From the NCBI GenBank assembly GCA_021796315.1, contig JAJYOH010000230.1, forward strand, positions 1-8,633: a stretch of 8,633 nucleotides of DNA, read 5' to 3'. The notes below the pieces were generated by a model. The model did no database searches, was not told the origin of the DNA, and saw nothing but the letters and a program-made list of their open reading frames with translations. The position numbers and the translations under genes are program-made. This stretch comes from Chloroflexota bacterium. GTDB taxonomy: Bacteria; Chloroflexota; Anaerolineae; Anaerolineales; Villigracilaceae. Within the stretch, counting starts at the first letter, position 1; each line of letters starts with the position of its first letter. Positions 1 to 6,089 of this stretch are shown here, piece by piece.

Positions 1-806
1 AGACCGATGACCACCGGAGCCAGACCGACTGAAAAACTTGCCCAAAAGATCAGTTTATAAATAAGATATGCCAACCCAACCAAAAAGCTGATCCCTGCTG
101 TCATAAAGCCGAGCATGGCGGCAAGTCTCAATGGAATTTTTGTATAACTGGTGAGGCCGAGCATGGCCATATCGTACAGTGTGTAAAAATTGTTCTTGGT
201 GATTCCATGCTGCCGTCGCGGTTGTAAAAATTCGATATGTGCGATGGGAAGGCCTATATCTGCAATTAAGCCGCGAAAATAAGGATAAGGATCATCGAAG
301 TCGCGCAGGATCTTGATCACCTGTTGATCGTAAAGCCCAAATCCCGTGAAGTTTTCGATCAACTCAACATCGGAAAGTCCGCGTAGTATACGATAATACA
401 GGGAACGCAGGAAATAAACCAGCCCCCATTCCTGGCTGCTGGTCTTAATCCCGATCACAACTTTATAGCCGTCCTCCCACTTGTGGATGAATTCGGTAAT
501 TTTTTCCGGCGGGTCCTGCAAATCAGAGGCCATAACAATTACGGCATCGCCACTGGCTTGTAACAGCGCATGGTATGGCGAGCGGATGTGGCCGAAGTTG
601 CGGGTATTGAAAATCACCTTGACGCATTTATCCTGTTTTGCCAGCTCGCGCAAAAGCTCAACGGTGCGGTCGGCGGAGGCGTTGTCAATGAAGATATGTT
701 CGTATTCGTAATCAAACCCCGCCATCACTTTTCGAACGCGATCATATAATTCCCGAATATTTTCTTCTTCGTTGAAACATGGTGTCACGATGCTAACACG
801 CTTCAT
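1..806 (-). CDS. Family 2 glycosyltransferase, DPM1/GtrB-like (polyprenyl-phosphate sugar synthase), C-terminus cut by window edge
   Basis: I translated this frame by hand: 268 complete residues are present and it is still open at base 1, so the C-terminus is missing. The start is an ATG preceded by a good Shine-Dalgarno site. The N-terminus reads VTPCFNEEENI (residues 7-17), the GT2 nucleotide-binding opening, followed by the acidic pair in IDNASADRT (40-48) and the DLQDPPE metal-binding motif (95-101), which is typical of the DPM1/GtrB/ArnC group. RRQHGITK (197-204) matches that group's conserved R..G..K stretch. From about residue 226 there are hydrophobic segments, consistent with the paired C-terminal membrane helices of GtrB-like enzymes. 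Such enzymes transfer a hexose or similar sugar from a nucleotide donor to undecaprenyl phosphate on the cytoplasmic face. The sugar cannot be read from the sequence. It is the last gene seen in the operon, 21 nt after the NeuB-like gene. The family is confident; the lipid acceptor is inferred. Confidence 0.9.
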   Translation of the reverse strand, partial: MKRVSIVTPCFNEEENIRELYDRVRKVMAGFDYEYEHIFIDNASADRTVELLRELAKQDKCVKVIFNTRNFGHIRSPYHALLQASGDAVIVMASDLQDPPEKITEFIHKWEDGYKVVIGIKTSSQEWGLVYFLRSLYYRILRGLSDVELIENFTGFGLYDQQVIKILRDFDDPYPYFRGLIADIGLPIAHIEFLQPRRQHGITKNNFYTLYDMAMLGLTSYTKIPLRLAAMLGFMTAGISFLVGLAYLIYKLIFWASFSVGLAPVVIG

Positions 807-810
807 GTCG

Positions 811-817
811 CACCTCT
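811..817 (-). promoter_or_regulatory. Ribosome binding site of the DPM1-like glycosyltransferase
   Basis: On the minus strand the site reads AGAGGTG, four bases before the ATG at 806-804. It lies in the 21-nt gap after the NeuB-like stop codon and supports the chosen start. Confidence 0.7.
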
Positions 818-827
818 TTTTGGCAAA

Positions 828-1910
828 TTACAAACCGCGCTCATATAATTGTTTCTTTAAAATTTCGTCGTGATTGTAGAGGCTGTCAACCATCTCTACC
901 ATTAGCGGAGCATCCTTCTTACATTCCATAGCTAGCACTTGATCATTCAGCAATTCGCGACAGGAAAGCTGACCTTTTTGTAACGGGATAGCGAGATAAT
1001 AATCGTCTGGTGTTAGAACGTGACCGGTCGGTAGATCATGCTTGGCATAAACACCACGCACAAGAGTTATAAGATAATCAACTTCTTTCTGTGTGGATGG
1101 CGCCTTCTCAATTCCGGGCGCACCACACATTTCGCGGGCTTTATTGAAAGCCTGAAACCATTCCGCAATTTGTTCAGGAGTGGAGCAGTACAGCGAGAGC
1201 GGTTTATCTGCAGTTTTGATATCAATGTGACGCTCAAAGGTTCTTGCGCCTTTGGCATAGGCAATCATGATGGATGAGCGCCAGTCGTGATATTCATGTG
1301 TGGAAAGTCCGATCACATGGCCGGGGTAGCGGTTCTTCAGAAAATCAATCTGATTAAGCTGCAAATCCGCATCTTCGGACGGGTAGATGGAAACGCAATG
1401 ATTGATTGCCAGTGGAATATTACGATGCTCGAAGAAAAGCACCATGTTATCAATATCATTGAGAGATGTGCCACCGGTTGAAACGAGCACCGGCTTGCGC
1501 GTCTTGGCAATCTTTTCCAGCAGAGGCCAGTCGGTGACATCGGAACTGGCGATTTTGATGATCTCGATGCCTAACTCCACACACAAGTCCACGGACTTCT
1601 CATCGAATGGCGTAGCTACCCGAACACAGTTAGCGCGGCGAATGGCCTCGACCAAAGTGGTTATATCTTCACGACTCAGACGCGTGTCCAATGTTTTCTT
1701 AATGTAGCGAATGTCATTTCGATTCATAAAATCTTTGTGAACGAATGTATCCACGTCGCGGAACTGCAGTTTGATTGCAGCTCGCACATCGTTGTAACGC
1801 GCGACCGTCCCGAATTCCTTGATGATTCGCAGGCTGCGATTCACATCGCCCCAATGATTATTGGCTAGTTCTAGAACAAAAAGATCTTCAAAAACATCTC
1901 GATTGATCAC
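828..1910 (-). CDS. NeuB-family synthase (N-acetylneuraminate synthase-like, PEP-dependent aldol condensation) with SAF domain
   Basis: This 360-residue protein is close to the usual NeuB length. NeuB enzymes condense PEP with an aldose such as ManNAc to give a 3-deoxy-2-ulosonic acid. The TIM-barrel landmarks are in order: ELANNHWGD (14-22), KLQ (48-50), ATPFD (99-103), KIASSD (119-124), STGG (144-147), NHCVSIYPS (170-178), GLSTHE (201-206) and ERH (226-228). His205 and His228 fit the two metal-binding histidines of NeuB. A C-terminal SAF (antifreeze-like) domain runs from about 284 to 341. Two places depart from sialate synthases: the usual SDHT is STHE, and the SAF RPGTG-type stretch is replaced by AIPLQKGQLSCREL (307-320). 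The substrate is therefore probably not plain ManNAc. The start is a GTG just after a strong ribosome binding site; the next in-frame Met (62) would lose the catalytic N-terminus. It lies downstream of the ThDP enzyme. No neuA- or neuC-like gene is in the window. Confidence 0.9.
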   Translation of the reverse strand: MINRDVFEDLFVLELANNHWGDVNRSLRIIKEFGTVARYNDVRAAIKLQFRDVDTFVHKDFMNRNDIRYIKKTLDTRLSREDITTLVEAIRRANCVRVATPFDEKSVDLCVELGIEIIKIASSDVTDWPLLEKIAKTRKPVLVSTGGTSLNDIDNMVLFFEHRNIPLAINHCVSIYPSEDADLQLNQIDFLKNRYPGHVIGLSTHEYHDWRSSIMIAYAKGARTFERHIDIKTADKPLSLYCSTPEQIAEWFQAFNKAREMCGAPGIEKAPSTQKEVDYLITLVRGVYAKHDLPTGHVLTPDDYYLAIPLQKGQLSCRELLNDQVLAMECKKDAPLMVEMVDSLYNHDEILKKQLYERGL

Positions 1911-1913
1911 AGG

Positions 1914-1919
1914 TCCTCC
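1914..1919 (-). promoter_or_regulatory. Ribosome binding site that fixes the GTG start of the NeuB-like gene
   Basis: The minus strand reads GGAGGA, then CCT, then the GTG start at 1910-1908. The spacing is short, but it is the only strong Shine-Dalgarno site here. It supports GTG initiation, since no ATG is available in frame near the N-terminus. Confidence 0.65.
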
Positions 1920-1982
1920 GGTTTCTTGCTTTTATTTTATCTCAGGATATATGCCTTGAACTCAGCAATTGAAAAGAAGCTA

Positions 1983-3788
1983 TTACTCCTCCCATGGTGG
2001 AATCAGTAAATTACCGAGCAGTTCTTCGCGCTCAAGAAATGGGAACATATCTTCAAGAGGAGCAGAAACGATACGGCCGTCTGGCAATTGGCGCGAGCTT
2101 TGACGCGGCTCGAAGCCCTGATCGGGATCGAGTACCACCTCACACAATACTGGCCCAGGCGTATCCAAGGCATTTTGTAATGGTAATGCAAAATCTTTCA
2201 TGTCGAGTTTGGTAAAAGCCAGCCCATACGCGTTGGCAAGCTTCTCGAAATCCGGAAAGGAAACACCCGATGCGGGACTCTCTCCAACTGTTGAACCGAA
2301 GAAGCCTTTTTGGGATGTGCGGATGGATAGATAGCCATTGTTATTTAGAACAAAAAGTTTTACAGGGAGTTTATTTTTGATCAACGTTTGCAATTCCTGA
2401 ATATTGAGCTGCAAACTTCCATCACCAGCGAGACAAATAACGCGCTTATCTTCACGTGCAACCGCCGCGCCGATTGCGGCGGGCAAATCATATCCCATCG
2501 AAGCCGAACCAGAGTTGGAAAACAATCGCTGTCCAAATTTGATTTTGGCAACTTGGAATGGAACTATGCAAGCTGTTGCGTTGCCAGTAACAACAACATC
2601 GTCTGCATTGAGCTGATCGAACAACGTTTCCATGAAATGATAGGGATTTATTTTCCCATTGAAGATTCGATGCTTAGGTAAAACTGCTGGATAACGCGCT
2701 TGTCGTTCTTTGCACCACCTTAGCCAGTTTGCATATTTGGTTTGATCCCAATTGCAACTGTCAAGCTGATGATTCATCTCCAACAAAAATTCTTTTGCGT
2801 CTGCCACGATGGGCATGTCTGGTTGGACAGTAGGGCGGTGCAGTTCTGACGGGTCAATATCCACCCAAATTTTATATGCGGCACGCGCAAACGATTTGAA
2901 TGTGTAGCCGGTCTGGCGGACGTTGAGGCGGCTTCCAATGATCAGCAACACATCTGAGTTTTGAACCGCAAAGTTACCGGGACGCGTGCCAATCGTGCCG
3001 GGGCGCCCACAGAAAACGGGGTCTTCCGAATCAATTAGATCATGTGTCCAGCCCGTGGTGACAGGAATTCCAAGTTTATGAATTACTTCATTGAAGATGT
3101 CCACCGCGCCTGCAAGACGGACTCCAGTTCCCGCGAGGATAACCGGACGCTGTGCGTTTCTTAACCGGTCTAACGTTTGAGATACGGACTCAGCCAATTG
3201 AGCAGAATCCATCTCCGGTTTCGATTCTGAAGCGAAACCTTCCAGCGTTGATTCATCTACCTGACTCGATTGAACGTCAATTGGAATATCCAGCCAACAC
3301 GGACCGGGTCTTCCGCTCTGTGCGAGATGCCAAGCTTTCTCAAGCTGATAGCGAATCATTTTGGGATCGTCGACCGTGATTGCATATTTGGTGATGCCGC
3401 GTACCATCGAAATGATATCCGCTTCCTGGTCGCCAAGCTGACGCAAATTGGGCAAATCGTAAGTGCGGACATAAGTTTCGCGCTTGACTTGTCCCGAAAG
3501 AATGAGCATGGGAATCGAATCGGTCCACGCGCCGAACACCCCGTTGAGTGCATTGATGCCGCCCGGACCGGTAGTGACATTGATTACGCCGGGCGTGTTC
3601 GTGATGCGCGCATACCCTTCTGCCGCCATGGCACAAGCCTGCTCGTGATGATTGAAAATGGTTTTGATTTTTGGATGTGTGCCGATGGAATAGTTGAGAA
3701 ACATCGCGCCGCCTCCGGTCAGCATAAAGACATGGCGGACACCGAAATTGGATAATTTGTTGGCAATGTAATCTGAAACGCGAATCAT
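1983..3788 (-). CDS. ThDP-dependent enzyme of the acetolactate synthase (IlvB-like) superfamily
   Basis: This 601-residue protein has the three-domain layout of the acetolactate synthase/pyruvate oxidase superfamily. The N-terminal PYR domain (about 1-170) has HHEQACAMAAEGYAR (47-61), where Glu49 is the expected ThDP-activating glutamate, and TTGPGGINALNG (72-83). The central domain (about 195-335) includes GTRPGN (267-272) and GSRLNVRQTG (285-294), like FAD- or nucleotide-binding members. The C-terminal PP domain carries the ThDP/Mg motif GDGS (455-458) ending in NNN (482-484). Its place in a glycan cluster and beside a NeuB-like gene argue against a role in branched-chain amino acid synthesis. 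A sugar-modifying role like YerE, which adds a pyruvate-derived two-carbon branch to a keto sugar, or a 2-keto acid decarboxylase, fits better but is inference. It starts 3 nt after the FkbM gene with no clear Shine-Dalgarno site, so translational coupling is likely. No small IlvN-type subunit is seen. Confidence 0.9.
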   Translation of the reverse strand: MIRVSDYIANKLSNFGVRHVFMLTGGGAMFLNYSIGTHPKIKTIFNHHEQACAMAAEGYARITNTPGVINVTTGPGGINALNGVFGAWTDSIPMLILSGQVKRETYVRTYDLPNLRQLGDQEADIISMVRGITKYAITVDDPKMIRYQLEKAWHLAQSGRPGPCWLDIPIDVQSSQVDESTLEGFASESKPEMDSAQLAESVSQTLDRLRNAQRPVILAGTGVRLAGAVDIFNEVIHKLGIPVTTGWTHDLIDSEDPVFCGRPGTIGTRPGNFAVQNSDVLLIIGSRLNVRQTGYTFKSFARAAYKIWVDIDPSELHRPTVQPDMPIVADAKEFLLEMNHQLDSCNWDQTKYANWLRWCKERQARYPAVLPKHRIFNGKINPYHFMETLFDQLNADDVVVTGNATACIVPFQVAKIKFGQRLFSNSGSASMGYDLPAAIGAAVAREDKRVICLAGDGSLQLNIQELQTLIKNKLPVKLFVLNNNGYLSIRTSQKGFFGSTVGESPASGVSFPDFEKLANAYGLAFTKLDMKDFALPLQNALDTPGPVLCEVVLDPDQGFEPRQSSRQLPDGRIVSAPLEDMFPFLEREELLGNLLIPPWEE

Positions 3789-3791
3789 AGC

Positions 3792-4856
3792 TTATTTTGG
3801 TACAGCATATAATATGAGTTCGAAGCCATTGAAAGCGTGAGCGCGTAAGTAATAAGTATATTCATTGTTTGCCATCTGCTCGATTAGCAAAGGGATTTGC
3901 CATAAATGTTCTGGACAATGATAAATGGCAATAGCCAATCCGGGACGATACCTGTTAATTAAATTCTTTGCGCCAAGTAACGCTTCGTATTCCGATCCCT
4001 CAATATCCATCTTGATGAGGTTTGGGGCAAAGTTTGGAATGGCATCATCTAATGAAACGCATTGGAGTATATTCCCACCTGTACTGATTATTTTGCTTCC
4101 TTCGCCCTGACCGGTTGTAAATTTCAATTGCGTAGTTGAAGAATAAACCCCGTAGGGCCAGAGAGTTGTATTAGGTAAAAGCTTTTGGTTTTCCTTTGCA
4201 AAATGAGCGAGTTTATGAAAGTTGTTTTCATCCGGTTCAAATGCGGCGACCGCCTCAAGAGGAATATCGGCGTTGATAAAGTTTCTTAGTGTGTCACCAT
4301 CGAATGCGCCGCAATCAACGAAGCGCAGTGGCATTTTCCATAGTGGAATATCAGGCGGAAAATATTGATGTTCCAAATCAGGTTGAGGCAGGATGGAATA
4401 ATCACCACTCAAACGAAATTGAATCAATTGGTTGTAAAGATCGCGGCTGGTCACATCTTCAAAAAGATTTGCCGTTGAATTTAATTCTTCTTTATAGCCG
4501 TCATAAAATGTCCGCTTGGTCAGCCAGTAGCGTGTTCCAAGTTTGTCGGCAAATTCATCATATAAATCAATGGGAGTAATGATCTGCTTGAAGCCTAATG
4601 AATTCAATCGCGAAATAATAGCGGCAATATTTGCATCGCGGTTGTGAATACCGATGACGACCGCGGAGTTGGGACGGATATCCATTGGGATTGTGTCAGG
4701 CTGTTGAATTTGCAATTCTTGTATTGTAATTTGACGAGGATAATGATTGAGAAAACCACTCACAGTTAAGTGGTGCCGCGTTAAAACATCTAGTACATCG
4801 CGGGCGAATGTGCCGGTGCCATAAATAAAAACTTTCTTGTTGCCGATGTCTCGCAT
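3792..4856 (-). CDS. FkbM-family SAM-dependent methyltransferase with N-terminal nucleotide-binding-like domain
   Basis: This protein has 354 residues. The C-terminal half is a FkbM-type methyltransferase: SAM motif I is FVDCGAFDGDTL (179-190), followed by AFEPDENNF (205-213), the family signature IKMDIEGSE (281-289), and the late strands AIAIYHCPEHLW (308-319) and YYLRAHAFNGFELILY (335-350). FkbM enzymes mostly methylate hydroxyl groups on sugars or sugar-like groups. The N-terminal region (about 1-105) begins KKVFIYGTGTFARDV (7-21), a glycine-rich strand-loop-helix resembling the N-terminal domain of PglD-type sugar acetyltransferases, with AVVIGIHNRD (65-74) as a further strand. A middle stretch (about 106-175) has no motif I recognise. 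The ATG was chosen because the first strand starts at residue 7. The frame stays open upstream through the 44-nt gap but offers no ATG, GTG or TTG there. It lies between the GT87-like and ThDP genes. The methyl acceptor is unknown. Confidence 0.88.
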   Translation of the reverse strand: MRDIGNKKVFIYGTGTFARDVLDVLTRHHLTVSGFLNHYPRQITIQELQIQQPDTIPMDIRPNSAVVIGIHNRDANIAAIISRLNSLGFKQIITPIDLYDEFADKLGTRYWLTKRTFYDGYKEELNSTANLFEDVTSRDLYNQLIQFRLSGDYSILPQPDLEHQYFPPDIPLWKMPLRFVDCGAFDGDTLRNFINADIPLEAVAAFEPDENNFHKLAHFAKENQKLLPNTTLWPYGVYSSTTQLKFTTGQGEGSKIISTGGNILQCVSLDDAIPNFAPNLIKMDIEGSEYEALLGAKNLINRYRPGLAIAIYHCPEHLWQIPLLIEQMANNEYTYYLRAHAFNGFELILYAVPK

Positions 4857-4900
4857 ATCAGTACCGATCTTTAAACTTTCGATTCGTTTTAGAATTTTAG

Positions 4901-6088
4901 TCAGTCGGTTCTGCGTTGTGTCTTCAACGGGATTGAGACGATAATCAGCAAAATCGTCAAAAGCATGGGGTTTAGTATAATTCCAATGTTGACATCGGAA
5001 TAAAACACATAATAAGCTTTTGGGATAAGGATTAAGCCCAGTAATATTGTGGTTACCTTATCTATGGAAGATTTTTCGTTTTGTGCGAGAAAGAGTAATA
5101 GCGGCGGATAAAGCATTAATAACCGATAATCTCCCGATGATTGGGGAAATAAGATCATCATGAGCGTTATGATCAACAGCCTGCGCCAGAAGGGATAGTT
5201 GTTTTTGTAGATTACGAATGTAATTATAAAAAAGAATGCGGTTACTAAGAGCACGTATGCGCGATTGAACCACGATGAGGTAATAAGAGATGGTTTAAGG
5301 AATAGTAGAAGTGTGAAGAGAGAAGAATTAAAACGTACTAGACTTCCGCTTCCGAATGCAATTGAATAGGATGTGCCAAAAGAAGCTAACATTTTGCTAA
5401 ATTCAATGGCTAATCCGCCTTTGAACACTGCAAGGCTGACAATTTCCAGGGCAAAAGTTAATCCGCCAGTTAGAAGAATATCCCGAATGCGCTTATCAAG
5501 CAGGGGAATGGTCAATAAAACTAATGGATATCCTTTCATCGCGATTGGAAATGCTAAAAGCAGGACGGCGAGTGTCAACCGGCCGCGTTGATAGAGGTAA
5601 ACAAAAAGAGAAATAAAGATAAATACGATAATATCAAAATTGGCGCGGTCCAAAATAAACAAAATGGGATATGTCAGTAATACTAATGTGAGAGCATTTA
5701 ATCTTTCGGCGAAATTTAGTTTCTTGTTTCTGTAAAGCGTGTTGATGATGTACCATATTAAATATGTAATGAAAAGTGTAATAAATATAGCAAGAGAAAT
5801 TATCCATGGTCGAGTAAGTGAGAAAAGAAATGAAACCAGATACCCAAACGGAAGATAACCGCCGATATAATTAATTCGCGCAGGGTTATAGGGATCAAGA
5901 TCGGAGGAACCTCGAAGCGGATTGAAAAAATCCATGAAGCGGTCGTCTGAACGGAAGAGGAATGTGTCGTAGGGATAACCTCGTCCCATAAAATGGTTTG
6001 CCAAGTGAAAGACAACCGCACAGATAAATCCTGTGAAAATTACAAGCACAAGGAGTTCAATCTTTTTTTCTTTTTCCATTGGATTCAT
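4901..6088 (-). CDS. Polytopic membrane glycosyltransferase, GT87/DUF2029-like (GT-C fold)
   Basis: This 395-residue protein is strongly hydrophobic, with roughly 11 to 12 predicted membrane helices by eye (first at about 11-31, last at about 372-388). After helix 1 comes a polar loop with RSDDRFMDFFNP (46-57), fitting the acidic residues that GT-C enzymes carry in the first extracytoplasmic loop. DRANFD (147-152), then MKGYP (184-188), match the R.N.D and K..P pattern of the GT87/DUF2029 group. PQSSGDYR (315-322) lies before a late helix. GT87 enzymes, such as actinobacterial alpha-mannosyltransferases, use polyprenyl-phosphate sugars outside the cytoplasm. The sugar here is unknown. It starts 1 nt after the fusion gene's stop with no clear Shine-Dalgarno site; Met4 is an alternative start. 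One stretch I counted (5581-5700) is only about 34% GC, the lowest of those sampled. An O-antigen polymerase is a less likely alternative. Confidence 0.75.
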   Translation of the reverse strand: MNPMEKEKKIELLVLVIFTGFICAVVFHLANHFMGRGYPYDTFLFRSDDRFMDFFNPLRGSSDLDPYNPARINYIGGYLPFGYLVSFLFSLTRPWIISLAIFITLFITYLIWYIINTLYRNKKLNFAERLNALTLVLLTYPILFILDRANFDIIVFIFISLFVYLYQRGRLTLAVLLLAFPIAMKGYPLVLLTIPLLDKRIRDILLTGGLTFALEIVSLAVFKGGLAIEFSKMLASFGTSYSIAFGSGSLVRFNSSLFTLLLFLKPSLITSSWFNRAYVLLVTAFFFIITFVIYKNNYPFWRRLLIITLMMILFPQSSGDYRLLMLYPPLLLFLAQNEKSSIDKVTTILLGLILIPKAYYVFYSDVNIGIILNPMLLTILLIIVSIPLKTQRRTD

Positions 6089-6089
6089 T

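Noticed and set aside
828..1910. Calling the NeuB-like gene a true sialic acid synthase
   Set aside because: The SAF and barrel motifs differ from sialate synthases and no neuA or neuC is visible, so the product is left open.
1911..1982. Possible internal promoter in the longest gap (72 nt, upstream of the NeuB-like gene), with an AT-rich GATAAAAT stretch
   Set aside because: No -35 element lies at acceptable spacing; the candidates I tried (TTGCTG, TTCAAG) give spacers of 11, 15 or 23 nt with poor matches. AT-richness alone is not enough.
3270..3755. 161-codon plus-strand open frame
   Set aside because: It lies fully antisense to the PYR domain of the ThDP gene, shows no family motif and is a shadow of a well-supported gene. 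The other plus-strand frames fail for the same reason.
1983..3788. Reading the ThDP gene as housekeeping acetolactate synthase (ilvB)
   Set aside because: There is no regulatory subunit gene or ilv neighbour; it sits inside a glycan operon. Only the superfamily is supported.
4857..4900. Possible terminator or regulatory element between the GT87-like and FkbM genes
   Set aside because: I see no GC-rich inverted repeat followed by a T-run on the transcribed strand; the gap is AT-rich and featureless.
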